A DNA stretch of 64,000 nucleotides from Lelliottia nimipressuralis (GCF_004402045.1 NZ_SOMG01000008.1:34177-98176); one strand, 5' to 3'; positions 11,390 through 21,479 are shown, counted from the stretch's first letter. Notes: generated by a model not told the origin, from the letters alone. Made by a program: numbers and translations.

Positions 11390-11464
11390 GCCCGGTGGCG
11401 CTTCGCTTACCGGGCCTACGAACCGTGCTTTTGTAGGCCGGGTAAGGCGAAGCCGCCACCCGGC
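11390..11464. repeat. BIME of two inverted REP units (pfkA/sbp)
   Basis: Two REP units in opposite orientation: 11390-11415 (GCCCGGTGGCGCTTCGC...) and 11437-11464 (reverse complement of the window's standard unit). They are joined by a 21-base spacer containing CTACG and GTAGG tags. The unit at 11390 is followed on the minus strand by TTTTTT, so it probably serves as the pfkA terminator. Confidence 0.85.
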
Positions 11465-11480
11465 ACAATACAAACGCCGA

Positions 11481-12443
11481 TCAATACAGTTTTTTCGCGC
11501 AGTCCAGCCAGTCACCTTTGAACGGACGCTTCATGCTTTCAATGGCGTCGATGATGTCATGGTGAACCAGTTTTTCGTTCTGAATACCGACGCAACGACC
11601 GCCATGGCCTTGCAGCAGCAGATCGATAGCATACGCACCCATACGGGATGCCAGGATACGGTCGTACGGGCCAGGAGAGCCACCGCGCTGGATGTGACCC
11701 AGAACGGTCGCACGGGTTTCACGTTTGGTTTCAGCTTCGATGTACTTCGCCAGCTCGTCAACGTCACAGATGTGCTCGGTGATAGCAACGATCGCGTGTT
11801 TTTTACCTTTCGCGATGCCCGCTTTGATTTCAGCCACCAGATCTTCACGGCTAAATTCGACTTCCGGCACGACGATAAATTCGCAACCGCCCGCAATGGC
11901 TGCCGCCAGAGTCAGGTCGCCACAGTAACGGCCCATCACTTCTACGATAGAGATACGCTGGTGAGAAGACGAGGTGTCACGCAGACGGTCAATCGCTTCA
12001 ACAACGGTTCCCAGCGCAGTAAAGAAGCCGATAGTGTAGTCAGTACCTTTAATGTCGTTGTCGATAGTACCTGGCAGACCGATGCACGGGAAGCCCATTT
12101 CGGTCAGACGTTTTGCACCCATATAGGAACCGTCACCACCGATAACCACCAGGGCATCCAGGCCGCGTTTCTTCATGTTTTCGATAGCCACTTCACGAAC
12201 GTGTTCATCACGGAATTCCGGGAAGCGCGCAGAACCGAGGAAAGTACCGCCACGGTTGATCATGTCAGACACGCTGTAACGGTCTAGCTGAACCATACGA
12301 TCTTCATACAGGCCCAGATAACCGTCATAAACGCCAAAAACTTCCAGGCCTTCCGTCAACGCTGCACGGACAACACCACGAATTGCCGCGTTCATGCCCG
12401 GCGCATCACCGCCGCTTGTCAACACACCGATTTTCTTAATCAT
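11481..12443 (-). CDS. pfkA: PfkA, 6-phosphofructokinase I
   Basis: 320 residues, E. coli length. Phosphorylates fructose-6-phosphate with ATP, the committed glycolytic step. Motifs: ATP site [21 protein letters not shown], catalytic PGTIDNDI (Asp127), MGRYCGDL, and HIQRGGSP. The start at 12443 gives [10 protein letters not shown]; the open frame continues to 12530 but lacks family sequence. Highly expressed codon usage. Confidence 0.98.
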   Translation of the reverse strand: MIKKIGVLTSGGDAPGMNAAIRGVVRAALTEGLEVFGVYDGYLGLYEDRMVQLDRYSVSDMINRGGTFLGSARFPEFRDEHVREVAIENMKKRGLDALVVIGGDGSYMGAKRLTEMGFPCIGLPGTIDNDIKGTDYTIGFFTALGTVVEAIDRLRDTSSSHQRISIVEVMGRYCGDLTLAAAIAGGCEFIVVPEVEFSREDLVAEIKAGIAKGKKHAIVAITEHICDVDELAKYIEAETKRETRATVLGHIQRGGSPGPYDRILASRMGAYAIDLLLQGHGGRCVGIQNEKLVHHDIIDAIESMKRPFKGDWLDCAKKLY

Positions 12444-12617
12444 GACTACCTCTGAACTTAGGAATGCAAAATTGAAATCTGTTGCCGGAAGAAATTTATC
12501 GGCCAACGAATACTGCAAATAGTATATCAATCCCTTCCAGCTGAATTGATTCAGGTCAGACCAAATGGCGGTAATTTATACACAAAATGCTGGCCTGGCT
12601 CACTTTTTTACAACGAA

Positions 12618-13511
12618 TTACGAAAGCCCAACATGTCCGGATACAACCGAGCAGGGATCCTGGTGAATGATGACGTCTGAACCAGGAAAACGCTGCAAAA
12701 TCGCCTGCTCGACCTGCTCAGCAATAACGTGAGCCTGAACCAGTGGCAGGTTGTCTTCCATTTCAATATGAATCTGAATAAAGCGGGTCGGCCCTGACTG
12801 CCGCGTTCGAAGATCGTGTGCACCGCTGACGCCAGGCCAGGAGGTCACGATAGAAAAAATTTCATTGCGTTCCGAGTCCGGGAGGGCGCGGTCAAGCAGT
12901 GATTGCACCGCTTCGTACCCCATCCGCAGGGCGCTATATAAAATATAGATACCAATCCCTAACGCAAACAACGCATCGGCCCGATGCCAGCCATACCAGG
13001 CCAGACCGAGCGCAATAAGAATTGCCCCATTCATCATAACATCAGATTGATAATGAAGCATATCCGCCCGTACAGCCTGGCTTTGCGTTTTGCGAACGAC
13101 CCAGCGCTGGAACGTTACCAGAACAAGTGTGCATATAAGTGCAACGATCGTCACAATCACGCCCACGCCGGGATCGTTCATTGGTGTCGGCGAGACGAGA
13201 TGCTGAATGCCGGTTAAAAACAGGAACAGCGCAGAACCAGAAATGAACATACTTTGCGCCAGCGCGGCCAGCGATTCCGCTTTGCCATGCCCAAACGTGT
13301 GCTCTTCATCTGCCGGCTGCAGCGAGTAACGCACCACCAGCAGGTTGGTCAGCGAGGCGGCAATGTCCACCAGCGAGTCCACCAGCGCCGCCAGAATACT
13401 GACCGAGCCGGTATACCACCACGCGAAAACCTTGATGACCAGCAAGCACGACGCCATTACCGTCGCGGCCATTGCGGCCCGGCTTACCAGTCTTCCATAG
13501 GATTGATTCAT
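12618..13511 (-). CDS. fieF: FieF, ferrous-iron/zinc efflux cation diffusion facilitator
   Basis: 297 residues with six membrane helices and a C-terminal cytoplasmic domain. Exports Fe2+ and Zn2+ in exchange for protons. The metal site residues of E. coli FieF are present: DSLVDI (Asp45, Asp49) and HYQSDV (His153, Asp157). The start at 13511 gives [13 protein letters not shown]. The C-terminal tail ([12 protein letters not shown]) is shorter than and differs from the E. coli one. It sits between pfkA and cpxP as in E. coli. Confidence 0.95.
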   Translation of the reverse strand: MNQSYGRLVSRAAMAATVMASCLLVIKVFAWWYTGSVSILAALVDSLVDIAASLTNLLVVRYSLQPADEEHTFGHGKAESLAALAQSMFISGSALFLFLTGIQHLVSPTPMNDPGVGVIVTIVALICTLVLVTFQRWVVRKTQSQAVRADMLHYQSDVMMNGAILIALGLAWYGWHRADALFALGIGIYILYSALRMGYEAVQSLLDRALPDSERNEIFSIVTSWPGVSGAHDLRTRQSGPTRFIQIHIEMEDNLPLVQAHVIAEQVEQAILQRFPGSDVIIHQDPCSVVSGHVGLS

Positions 13512-13600
13512 AAACGCTCCTGTCATGTCATGCCGCTAGTATAACGGATGCTTGAGGAGTCAAAGGATGAATAAACGGTTAACAAACCTGAATGAAGGGC

Positions 13601-13658
13601 AAAAAAAACCCCCACATCATGTGGGGGAAGACAGGGATGGTGTCTATGGCAAGGAAAA
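13601..13658 (-). ncRNA. cpxQ: CpxQ small RNA from the cpxP 3' UTR
   Basis: On the minus strand the sequence begins TTTTCCTTGCCATAGACACC (5' end at about 13658) and ends in the terminator stem CCCCCACAT/ATGTGGGGG followed by eight T. This matches the 58-60 nt CpxQ as I recall it. CpxQ is cut from cpxP mRNA by RNase E and, with Hfq, represses envelope mRNAs including cpxP's neighbours in the stress response. The seed region near the 5' end looks intact. Confidence 0.9.
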
Positions 13659-13664
13659 CAGGGT

Positions 13665-14171
13665 TTACTGGTTACTACGGGTACTGCTATTGCTACTGAA
13701 AAACGTCGTTTCTGAGCTTCGCTGCATCCGTGCAACCTCACGCAGCTGGTCCATTCGCTGCTGATGTTTGGTGTTCAAAACCGCTTGCTGCTCGGGCGTT
13801 AGCAGGTGGAACATCTGGTTGCGGACCTTCGCCATCTCTACCTGGCGGGCAACCTGTTCCTGTGCCATTTTTTCGGCCTGAGCGCGAACAGCGCTTTCGT
13901 CAAAATTTTCTGCGGTGACAAGGCGATGCATTGTCTCCATTTCGCTAACATTAACAGGGGGCTGGTCGTGTCGTGCCCTCTGCATCAGATCTCGCATCTG
14001 TTGACGCTGATGTTCGGTTAAACTTATGCCGTCAAACATATGGCTTTGGCTACTGTGCTGCGTTGCGCCCTCTTGCGAGGAACCGTTATCGCTGATGATA
14101 GCTACAGCAGCCTGGCTAAACGCACTGAACGCCAGCGTTGAGGCCATGACGGCAGCGGTAACTTTGCGCAT
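13665..14171 (-). CDS. cpxP: CpxP, periplasmic inhibitor of CpxA and chaperone
   Basis: 168 residues. The signal peptide [21 protein letters not shown] leads to an all-helical domain with the two LTxxQ motifs (LTEHQ, LTPEQ) of the CpxP/Spy family. It binds the CpxA sensor domain and shuttles misfolded proteins to DegP. ATG 14171 is preferred over GTG 14174: GGGAG then has 6-base spacing. It is divergent from cpxRA, with a CpxR box between them. The C-terminal tail is Ser-rich and variable. Confidence 0.95.
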   Translation of the reverse strand: MRKVTAAVMASTLAFSAFSQAAVAIISDNGSSQEGATQHSSQSHMFDGISLTEHQRQQMRDLMQRARHDQPPVNVSEMETMHRLVTAENFDESAVRAQAEKMAQEQVARQVEMAKVRNQMFHLLTPEQQAVLNTKHQQRMDQLREVARMQRSSETTFFSSNSSTRSNQ

Positions 14172-14251
14172 CACTTGCTCCCAAAATCTTTCGTGTCGCG
14201 ATTCAACGAGAGACAGTCTACGATTCAGGCTGCAAACATGCGTCAGGGGGT

Positions 14252-14266
14252 GTAAAACAACGTAAA
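14252..14266 (+). promoter_or_regulatory. CpxR box in the cpxP-cpxRA divergent promoter
   Basis: A perfect GTAAA-ACAAC-GTAAA match to the CpxR consensus GTAAA-N5-GTAAA, between the divergent starts at 14171 and 14322. It gives autoregulation of cpxRA and strong Cpx control of cpxP. Confidence 0.9.
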
Positions 14267-14321
14267 GTCATGGATTAGACAGCCTTGATGTCGTAATTTC
14301 TGCCTCGGAGGTATTTAAACA

Positions 14322-15020
14322 ATGAATAAAATCCTGTTAGTTGATGATGACCGAGAGCTCACATCCCTTTTAAAGGAGTTGCTCGACATGGAAGGTTTCA
14401 ACGTCCTGGTTGCCCATGATGGCGAGCAGGCGCTGAGTCTCCTTGACGACAGCATCGATTTACTTTTGCTCGACGTCATGATGCCAAAGAAGAACGGTAT
14501 CGATACGTTGAAAGAGCTTCGCCAGACACACCAGACTCCCGTTATCATGCTGACCGCGCGCGGCAGCGAACTTGACCGCGTACTCGGCCTTGAGCTGGGC
14601 GCGGATGACTATTTACCCAAACCGTTTAATGACCGTGAACTGGTTGCCCGTATTCGCGCTATCCTGCGACGTTCCCACTGGAGCGAGCAGCAGCAAAATA
14701 CCGACAATAGCTCACCAACCCTTGAAGTCGACTCCCTGAGCCTGAACCCGGGCCGCCAGGAAGCGAGCTTCGACGGCCAGACGCTGGAACTGACCGGTAC
14801 GGAGTTCACCCTGCTTTATCTGCTGGCGCAGCACCTCGGCCAGGTGGTATCGCGTGAACATTTAAGTCAGGAAGTGCTGGGTAAACGCCTCACCCCGTTT
14901 GACCGCGCCATCGACATGCACATCTCGAACCTACGCCGTAAGCTGCCGGAGCGTAAAGACGGTCACCCATGGTTTAAAACCCTGCGTGGTCGTGGTTATC
15001 TGATGGTTTCCGCTTCATGA
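14322..15020 (+). CDS. cpxR: CpxR, envelope-stress response regulator
   Basis: 232 residues, OmpR/PhoB class. The receiver domain has the acidic pocket (VDDDRE), phosphoacceptor Asp51 (LLLLDVMMPKKNG) and Lys in LPKPFNDREL. The C-terminal winged helix contains LTGTEFTLL and DMHISNLRRKL. Activates folding and proteolysis genes and represses some envelope machines. GGAGG lies upstream. The last codons overlap the cpxA start by 4 bases (ATGA), showing translational coupling. Confidence 0.98.
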   Translation: MNKILLVDDDRELTSLLKELLDMEGFNVLVAHDGEQALSLLDDSIDLLLLDVMMPKKNGIDTLKELRQTHQTPVIMLTARGSELDRVLGLELGADDYLPKPFNDRELVARIRAILRRSHWSEQQQNTDNSSPTLEVDSLSLNPGRQEASFDGQTLELTGTEFTLLYLLAQHLGQVVSREHLSQEVLGKRLTPFDRAIDMHISNLRRKLPERKDGHPWFKTLRGRGYLMVSAS

Positions 15021-16390
15021 TAGGAAGCTTAACCGCCCGCATCTTCGCCATCTTCTGGCTGACGCTGGCACTGGTTTTAATGCTCGTACTGATGTTGCCA
15101 AAACTCGACTCACGCCAGATGACGGAGCTTCTCGACAGCGAGCAACGTCAGGGCGTGATGATCGAGCAGCACGTGGAAGCCGAGCTGGCAAACGATCCAC
15201 CGAACGATCTGATGTGGTGGCGCAGGCTGTTTCGCGCTATCGACAAGTGGGCGCCTCCCGGGCAGCGTCTTTTGCTGGTCACCAGCGAAGGTCGCGTGAT
15301 TGGGGCCGATCGCAACGAGATGCAGATCATCCGCAACTTTATTGGCCAGGCGGATAACGCCGATCACCCCCAGAAGAAGAAATATGGCCGCGTAGAGATG
15401 GTGGGGCCTTTCTCCGTCAGGGACGGGGAGGATAATTATCAACTCTACCTGATTCGTCCGGCGAGCAATTCCCAGTCCGACTTCATCAACCTGCTGTTTG
15501 ACCGCCCTCTCCTGCTGTTGATTGTCACCATGCTGGTCAGTTCCCCGCTGCTGTTATGGCTGGCGTGGAGCCTGGCAAAACCGGCACGTAAGCTGAAAAA
15601 TGCCGCCGATGAAGTCGCTCAGGGTAACCTGCGACAACACCCTGAACTGGAAGCCGGACCGCAGGAGTTCCTTGCCGCCGGGACCAGTTTTAACCAGATG
15701 GTGAGCGCGCTCGATCGGATGATGACGGCGCAGCAACGCCTGCTGTCGGATATCTCGCACGAGCTGCGCACCCCGCTCACGCGCTTGCAGCTTGGCACCG
15801 CGCTGTTGCGTCGCCGCAGCGGTGAGAGCAAGGAGCTGGAGCGTATTGAAACGGAAGCTCACCGCCTGGACAGCATGATCAACGACCTGCTGGTCATGTC
15901 GCGTAATCAGCAGAAAAACGCGCTGGTCAGCGAAACGGTGAAAGCCAATCATCTGTGGCATGAAGTGCTGGATAACGCGGCGTTCGAAGCGGAACAGATG
16001 GGCAAATCGTTTACCGTCAACTTCCCGCCGGGGCCATGGCCGCTGTACGGTAACCCCAACACGCTGGAAAGCGCGCTGGAGAATATCGTGCGTAACGCCC
16101 TGCGCTACTCGCATACGAAGATTGAGGTGGCGTTCTCGGTGGATAAAGACGGGATCACCGTTATTGTCGATGACGACGGTCCTGGCGTGAGCCCGGAAGA
16201 TCGCGAGCAGATTTTCCGTCCGTTCTACCGCACCGACGAAGCGCGCGACCGCGAGTCTGGCGGGACGGGACTGGGTCTGGCGATTGTTGAAACCGCCATG
16301 CAGCAGCACCGCGGCTGGGTGAAAGCCGATGACAGCCCGCTGGGCGGGTTGCGGTTAACGCTGTGGCTGCCGTTGTATAAGCGTTCGTAG
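15017..16390 (+). CDS. cpxA: CpxA, envelope-stress sensor kinase
   Basis: 457 residues, E. coli length. Layout: TM1 (about 7-29), a periplasmic sensor domain (about 30-163), TM2 (LLLLIVTMLVSSPLLLWLAW), HAMP, H-box with His248 (SDISHELRTPL), N-box (NIVRNALRYSHT), and G-boxes (DDDGPGV; GGTGLGLAIV). It autophosphorylates and acts as kinase or phosphatase on CpxR, held off by CpxP. Confidence 0.98.
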   Translation: MIGSLTARIFAIFWLTLALVLMLVLMLPKLDSRQMTELLDSEQRQGVMIEQHVEAELANDPPNDLMWWRRLFRAIDKWAPPGQRLLLVTSEGRVIGADRNEMQIIRNFIGQADNADHPQKKKYGRVEMVGPFSVRDGEDNYQLYLIRPASNSQSDFINLLFDRPLLLLIVTMLVSSPLLLWLAWSLAKPARKLKNAADEVAQGNLRQHPELEAGPQEFLAAGTSFNQMVSALDRMMTAQQRLLSDISHELRTPLTRLQLGTALLRRRSGESKELERIETEAHRLDSMINDLLVMSRNQQKNALVSETVKANHLWHEVLDNAAFEAEQMGKSFTVNFPPGPWPLYGNPNTLESALENIVRNALRYSHTKIEVAFSVDKDGITVIVDDDGPGVSPEDREQIFRPFYRTDEARDRESGGTGLGLAIVETAMQQHRGWVKADDSPLGGLRLTLWLPLYKRS

Positions 16391-16398
16391 ACGTATGT

Positions 16399-16426
16399 GC
16401 CGGGTGGCGGCTTCGCCTTACCCGGC
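16399..16426. repeat. REP element between cpxA and yiiM
   Basis: A full-length copy of the standard unit (GCCGGGTGGCGGCTTCGCC...CCCGGC) followed by CTAC, lying between convergent genes. Confidence 0.85.
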
Positions 16427-16442
16427 CTACTTTCCACGGACA

Positions 16443-17117
16443 CTATTTCCCCCACAATCTCCGTGAATTATCCTCGATTTTGCCGCTTAAACGCCTCTTC
16501 TGCATGGTTCTTGTCCAGCTGGTCGACAACCCAGCCGCCGACAGCAGGTGGTGATATTGTTCGTCGTCGAACGGCATATGCCAGGCAATAGCGCAGGCCT
16601 CATAGACGGAGACATCGCTCAGGCGCGACGCCAGCTCAAGCGGCGCATCCGCAGATACCTGCCCTGCCAGCACAACGCGATACAGCCAGCCGGTCTTACC
16701 GGCATTTTGCAGCTGCTCGGACATATCGCTGATGCCGAAATGGAAGTTGAGCTTGAAGCACGGCGAGCGTGGCTGCGTCACCTGAATCAGGGCATCGCCC
16801 CAGCGGTAGATGTCACCAATAAACACGTTCTTTTCGGTCAGCCCTTCGGTGGAAAGGTTCTCGCCAAACGCGGGGGCGACGAAGAGGTCCGCCTGCTCGG
16901 GGAACTCAGTTTTCCAGTGCAGATAGTGTTCGCGCGGGTAGTGGCACAGCGCGCGCTCCGGCCCGCCGTGGATTTTCTTTTCGGCCTGCTCGTCACCCGC
17001 AAGCCCGAGGTCGGTTAACGTCAGCTCACCGTCGACCTGAATTTTGGCGATGGCGCTCGGGCGGCTGCCGTCGTATTCCCTTACCTTGCCTGTAAATACA
17101 TTCACCGGATAATGCAT
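16443..17117 (-). CDS. yiiM: YiiM, MOSC-domain 6-N-hydroxylaminopurine resistance protein
   Basis: 224 residues, E. coli length. A MOSC-domain protein thought to use molybdenum cofactor to reduce N-hydroxylated bases; the family gives resistance to 6-N-hydroxylaminopurine. Motifs: KKIHGGPERALCHYPREHY near residues 46-64, FGENLSTEGL, and the conserved Cys in QPRSPCFKL that can ligate Mo. The start at 17117 has GGAGC upstream; the frame extends to 17180 across the sodA terminator without support. Confidence 0.93.
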   Translation of the reverse strand: MHYPVNVFTGKVREYDGSRPSAIAKIQVDGELTLTDLGLAGDEQAEKKIHGGPERALCHYPREHYLHWKTEFPEQADLFVAPAFGENLSTEGLTEKNVFIGDIYRWGDALIQVTQPRSPCFKLNFHFGISDMSEQLQNAGKTGWLYRVVLAGQVSADAPLELASRLSDVSVYEACAIAWHMPFDDEQYHHLLSAAGLSTSWTRTMQKRRLSGKIEDNSRRLWGK

Positions 17118-17138
17118 CGCTGCTCCTTTCTGCAGATA

Positions 17139-17164
17139 CAAAAAAAGCGAGTCATCAGACTCGC
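17139..17164 (-). terminator. sodA terminator
   Basis: Minus-strand stem GCGAGTC/GACTCGC followed by TTTTTTT, after the sodA stop and just upstream of the yiiM start. Confidence 0.88.
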
Positions 17165-17187
17165 TTCTCACAGGCGTCAATGCAACC

Positions 17188-17808
17188 TTATTTTTTAGCG
17201 GCGAAACGCGCTGCTGCTTCGTCCCAGTTCACTACGTCCCAGAAGGCTTTGATGTAGTCCGGGCGACGGTTCTGGAATTTCAGGTAGTAAGCGTGTTCCC
17301 ACACGTCCAGACCCAGGATTGGGAAACCGGATGCGCCAGAAATAGCTTCACCCATCAGCGGGGAGTCCTGGTTAGCGGTAGACACCACGGCCAGTTTGTC
17401 ACCTTTCAGTACCAGCCACGCCCAGCCAGAGCCGAAACGGGTTGCAGCGGCTTTTTCGAATTCCGCTTTGAAGTTATCTACGGAACCGAAGTCGCGCTCG
17501 ATAGCCGCTTTCAGGTCGCCCTGCAGGGTGGTACCAGTTTTCAGGCCTTTCCAGAACAGGCTGTGGTTAGCGTGACCGCCCGCGTTGTTGCGCAGAACGG
17601 TTTTCTTGTCCGCTGGCAGCTGGTCCAGCTTGGTGATCAGCTCTTCAGCAGACAGGTTAGCGAACTCAGGCAGGCTTTCCAGCGCGGCGTTCGCGTTGTT
17701 CACATAGGTCTGGTGGTGTTTAGTGTGATGGATTTCCATCGTCTGCTTGTCGAAATGCGGTTCCAGTGCGTCGTAGGCATACGGCAGGGATGGCAGTGTA
17801 TAACTCAT
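17188..17808 (-). CDS. sodA: SodA, manganese superoxide dismutase
   Basis: 206 residues, nearly identical to E. coli. Dismutates superoxide in the cytoplasm. Metal ligands are present: His in EIHHTKHH, His in GHANHSLFW, and Asp/His in [11 protein letters not shown]. The start at 17808 gives [17 protein letters not shown]; the ORF runs four codons further to 17820 over the ribosome site. A Fur box lies upstream, fitting the known iron (Fur) repression; SoxRS and ArcA control are known in E. coli. Confidence 0.98.
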   Translation of the reverse strand: MSYTLPSLPYAYDALEPHFDKQTMEIHHTKHHQTYVNNANAALESLPEFANLSAEELITKLDQLPADKKTVLRNNAGGHANHSLFWKGLKTGTTLQGDLKAAIERDFGSVDNFKAEFEKAAATRFGSGWAWLVLKGDKLAVVSTANQDSPLMGEAISGASGFPILGLDVWEHAYYLKFQNRRPDYIKAFWDVVNWDEAAARFAAKK

Positions 17809-17883
17809 AATCCTCTCCATTATTGTCGGGCGGCACAGCTGTTAATGCCGCGTAAGCAGTTGGTTCATTATAGTTAATTAAAT

Positions 17884-17902
17884 GATATTGAAAATGATTA
17901 TC
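17884..17902 (-). promoter_or_regulatory. Fur box in the sodA promoter
   Basis: GATATTGAAAATGATTATC agrees with the 19-base Fur consensus at 16 positions and lies about 75 bases upstream of the sodA start codon. Confidence 0.85.
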
Positions 17903-17970
17903 AATGCCTTAGTTTTTATAAGGTTATTCATTTTCTGACCAAAGCTAAAATGGTGAATAGGTTCAGGACG

Positions 17971-19236
17971 TTAATGGACTTCTACTGCCTTATTGCCTGC
18001 CGCAATCTCACGCCTGCTGCTCAGCGTAAACGCTGACACCACCGTAATCGCCAGCACGAAACAGCCCAGCATCAGATATGTCTCCTGAAAGCCGATCCTG
18101 TCATACATATTTCCGGCAAAGGCAGAAAGGAAAATCGCCGCCGACTGTTTGGTAAACTGGAAGCCAATCAGGTAGATAGTGGCCGACAGACGGGTATCAA
18201 ACACCCCGGTGATGTATTTGAATGCCCCCACCAGCAGGAACGGCACCTCCAGCGCATGCAGCATCTTCAGGGCAATCACTTCTACAGCGGTGGTGGCAAA
18301 TGACGAGCCGATAATACGCGTCGCCATAATCACCCCGGCGATCAGCAGCGTGTTTTTCGCGCCGATACGGTTAATGATCCACGGCGAGCAGAACATGATG
18401 ATGGCATTACAAATTTCCCCCGCCGTCGTCGCAAAGCCAAAAGCACGGGTGCCCTCCTGCGGCGTGGCGAAGAAAGTTTTGAAGAAGGTGGCAAACTGCT
18501 GGTCGAAGACGTCATAGACGCAGGCCACGCCAATCACGTACAGAATAAACATCCACATTCTGCGCTGGCGAAACAGGTTAAAGACGGTTCTGGCAGTGAT
18601 CTGCGGTTGGTTGGCGCCCAGGGCGTTCATCACCTGCGCCGTCTGGTTTGGCTTCGGCTTCGCGACCACCAGCAGCAGCATCAACAACAGCGCCGCCCCC
18701 GATCCCATCCAGAAGACATATGACGGATCGATGCCGAACAAGATGCCCCCCGTTGAGGCGCACAGCCCCCAGCCAAGACAGCCGAACATGCGCGCCTTGC
18801 CGTATTCAAAGAAGCTGTTGCGGCTCACGCGTTCGATATAGGCCTCAATCGCCCCCGAACCCGCCGAGAAAACGAAGCCGATATACAACCCGCCGCTCAG
18901 CGCGCCCAGCCAGATACTGGTTTTCAGCAATGGCGCGAAGACGTACAGGAAGAACGGCGCGAACAGAAACAGCAACACCGAGATTATCCAAAGCAGGTGT
19001 TTTTTCAGCCCCAGCTTGTCCGAAATTACCCCCAGCACCGGCTGGAAGGCGATAGCCGACAGCGAGATGCAGGAGAAAACAATCCCGGTATGGGTTTTGT
19101 TCAGGCCAATGATGTCCGACAGCCAGATTGGCAGGAACGGAAAGCAGGTGGCCATGATGAAGAAGTAGAGAAAGAAGAACAGCCCGAAAATCCAGAAGTT
19201 AGGGTTGTCTTTGTGGGTACAGGTTGTTGTGTTCAT
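17971..19236 (-). CDS. melY: LacY-type oligosaccharide:H+ symporter (MelY/RafB-like)
   Basis: 421 residues, twelve membrane helices, clear homologue of E. coli LacY (417). The residues essential for sugar/proton coupling in LacY are conserved in context: the Glu126 region (IEAYIERVSR), Arg144 (KARMFGC), Glu269 (TTAGEICNA), Arg302 (ATRIIGSS), and His322/Glu325 (LHALEVPF). Located directly downstream of an alpha-galactosidase, it probably imports melibiose or raffinose; Enterobacter cloacae MelY is the closest named relative I recall. ATG 19236 (MNTTTCTHKDNPNFW) is chosen because upstream residues are non-family. Confidence 0.88.
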   Translation of the reverse strand: MNTTTCTHKDNPNFWIFGLFFFLYFFIMATCFPFLPIWLSDIIGLNKTHTGIVFSCISLSAIAFQPVLGVISDKLGLKKHLLWIISVLLFLFAPFFLYVFAPLLKTSIWLGALSGGLYIGFVFSAGSGAIEAYIERVSRNSFFEYGKARMFGCLGWGLCASTGGILFGIDPSYVFWMGSGAALLLMLLLVVAKPKPNQTAQVMNALGANQPQITARTVFNLFRQRRMWMFILYVIGVACVYDVFDQQFATFFKTFFATPQEGTRAFGFATTAGEICNAIIMFCSPWIINRIGAKNTLLIAGVIMATRIIGSSFATTAVEVIALKMLHALEVPFLLVGAFKYITGVFDTRLSATIYLIGFQFTKQSAAIFLSAFAGNMYDRIGFQETYLMLGCFVLAITVVSAFTLSSRREIAAGNKAVEVH

Positions 19237-19280
19237 TATTTTTATCCTCAACGGAGGGCCGGGTCTCCGGCCCGTCACCC

Positions 19281-21404
19281 TTACACGCGTTCCACGCCAA
19301 TCAGAATGGCGGTTTCCGGATCCAGAATCGGCAGCGCAATACCTGCCTGCATCAGCCACTCACCGCTCACCGTTTGCGGCTCGTTCATCCACGCCGGCAG
19401 CTTGCGCATGGTGTGCCCACCCTCTCCCGTAATCTGAATATTCGGGTGATCGAGCAGCGTGATACGGTACTGCGCGCTGGCTTCTAACCCCGGCATGCGC
19501 AGCGGCATCATCAGGGTGTAATCCGGCATCGCGAGCTGGCTGATCATAAACAGCCCGTACGACTTATCTTCGCTCACTATCCCCTGCGCCAGCGTGGTGG
19601 CGTCCGGCATATCCACGCGCCACTGGGTACCGCGGTGGATCACCTCACGCCACTGCTTGTGCAGCGCGGCATAATGGCGATACCCCTCGCGCTCCTTCTC
19701 ATCAACGGTGAGTGGATCCAGCTCCAGCCCCATATGGCCAAACAGTGCCGTCAGACCTCGGAATTCAATGCTGTGCTGGCGGAAAGTGGCATGGCATTTA
19801 TGATGACCGATATGCGCGCCCATCACCTCCGGCGGGAAGAAGTAACTCATTCCGCGCTGAATGGTGCTGCGCTCCAGCGCGTCGTTATTGTCGGACGCCC
19901 AGAAGCGGTGGCTGCGGGTCAGGACCTCATAATCAATACGCCCGCCGCCAGAAGAGCAGGATTCGAATTCGATGTGCGGGAAGCGTTCGCCCAGCACGTC
20001 TAACAGACGATAAAACTGGCGCGTCTGGGCGTCGGCAGCCGCTTTGCCGTTGTGTCCAGGCTGCACCAGCTCGCGGTTCATGTCCCATTTCACGTAGTCG
20101 ACCGCATGCTCGCCCAGCAGCCAGCTCATGCGCTCGACCAGGTAATCAAAGGCTTCCGGGATGTTGAGGTTGAGCACCAGCTGATGTCGCCCGGTCGCCT
20201 GCGCGTAGCCCGGCAGCGCCAGAACCCAGTCAGGATGCGCGCGATACAAATCAGAATCCGGGTTAATCATCTCCGGCTCAACCCAGATGCCAAACTCCAT
20301 GCCGAGCTGTTTAACGTGATTAATCACTGGCGTCAGGCCGTTCGGGTATTTTTTCTCGTCCAGATACCAGTCACCCAGCGCGGCATGATCGTCGTTGCGG
20401 CCTTTGAACCAGCCGTCGTCAATGATAAAGCGCTCCACGCCCAGCGCTGCGGCCTCGTCGGCCATGCGCATGATGTAGTCCGGATCGTGGTTGAAATAAA
20501 TCCCCTCCCAGGTGTTGAGGTGCACCGGGCGCGGTTTGTTTTTCGGGAAGCGAATGATGTTGTCGCGCAGATAGCGGTGGAACTGCTGGCTCATGCCATT
20601 CAGCCCGTGCGCGGAGTAGCTTGCATACAGGCGCGGCGTCCAGAGCGTTTCGCCCTCTTCAATCGCCATTTCACCCGGCAGGTAGAGTGCTTCGGCCTGT
20701 ATATAACGGCGGCCATCGGTTTTCGCTTCCGCGCGCAGGCGGTGGTTGCCGCTCCAGCCCAAATGCACGCCCCAGACGTCGCCCTGCATTTCGCTGAACG
20801 AAGGCGTACCTGAAATCAGCGCCGGGAAGTGTTCGTGGGAGGTTTTGCCCCGGCGGTTTTCAATTACAAAGCTGTCGTGCTCGAGCGTCACGCGGTGTGG
20901 CTGAAATTCACGGATCCAGCGTCCATGGAAGGCCAGCACCTCCCGCGCGCGCTCGGCCACCGGCAGCGTGACGGCGAAACGGTCCACCTGCCACGCCTGC
21001 GACTTCAGGTTGGTTAAGCCGTGACGCACCGCCAGCACGCCGCTGGCATCCAGTGCCAGTTCGCTGGTCAGACGCAGGCCCGCATACTCATCTTCTGCGG
21101 TAATCGTCAGGGTTTGCCCCTGCTGGCGTACGTCTGTGGTGGTGAAGACAGGAGAGCCGTCCAGCCCCTGACGATGGCCCTCAATACCGGGCGACCCAAA
21201 CAGGCCATGCCCCAGCTCAGCCATCAGCGTGACCGGAGAATCAACATCCAGCCTGCCGTTAGCCACCGGACGTGCGAGCGTAGCCGCATTCTGTGGCGAA
21301 AAGTACTGAAGGTGCGGCCCCCAGTAGAGAATTTCGGCGAATGGGTGGGTTTTGATTACCACGTCTACCGTGTTGCTTTCGAGTCGTAAAACGGAATCTT
21401 GCAT
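19281..21404 (-). CDS. GH36 alpha-galactosidase (RafA-type)
   Basis: 707 residues, the size of RafA-type enzymes. Cleaves terminal alpha-galactosyl residues from melibiose, raffinose or similar. The N-terminal beta-sandwich is followed by a TIM barrel with nucleophile Asp441 (YVKWDMNRE) and acid/base Asp505 (WASDNND); FESCSSGGGRID and IDDGWF are also typical. No signal peptide, so the enzyme is cytoplasmic and acts on imported sugar. The start at 21404 (MQDSVLRLES) has GGAGAGG upstream. It is the first gene of a two-gene operon with the LacY-like permease, 44 bases apart, and sits behind two LacI-type operators. Confidence 0.93.
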   Translation of the reverse strand: MQDSVLRLESNTVDVVIKTHPFAEILYWGPHLQYFSPQNAATLARPVANGRLDVDSPVTLMAELGHGLFGSPGIEGHRQGLDGSPVFTTTDVRQQGQTLTITAEDEYAGLRLTSELALDASGVLAVRHGLTNLKSQAWQVDRFAVTLPVAERAREVLAFHGRWIREFQPHRVTLEHDSFVIENRRGKTSHEHFPALISGTPSFSEMQGDVWGVHLGWSGNHRLRAEAKTDGRRYIQAEALYLPGEMAIEEGETLWTPRLYASYSAHGLNGMSQQFHRYLRDNIIRFPKNKPRPVHLNTWEGIYFNHDPDYIMRMADEAAALGVERFIIDDGWFKGRNDDHAALGDWYLDEKKYPNGLTPVINHVKQLGMEFGIWVEPEMINPDSDLYRAHPDWVLALPGYAQATGRHQLVLNLNIPEAFDYLVERMSWLLGEHAVDYVKWDMNRELVQPGHNGKAAADAQTRQFYRLLDVLGERFPHIEFESCSSGGGRIDYEVLTRSHRFWASDNNDALERSTIQRGMSYFFPPEVMGAHIGHHKCHATFRQHSIEFRGLTALFGHMGLELDPLTVDEKEREGYRHYAALHKQWREVIHRGTQWRVDMPDATTLAQGIVSEDKSYGLFMISQLAMPDYTLMMPLRMPGLEASAQYRITLLDHPNIQITGEGGHTMRKLPAWMNEPQTVSGEWLMQAGIALPILDPETAILIGVERV

Positions 21405-21440
21405 CAGACCTCTCCTGTTATCGGGACGATCTGAGTGTTG

Positions 21441-21479
21441 ATCCGAAACGTTTCGGATACAAACCAAAACGTTTCGGAT
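21441..21479. promoter_or_regulatory. Paired LacI-family operators, alpha-galactoside operon
   Basis: A perfect 18-base palindrome, ATCCGAAACGTTTCGGAT (21441-21458), and a second site with one perfect half (GTTTCGGAT, 21471-21479) and a degraded left half, centred 21 bases away. Both share the AAACGTTT core of LacI/GalR operators, lie on the same helical face, and sit between the repressor gene and the alpha-galactosidase start. Confidence 0.88.
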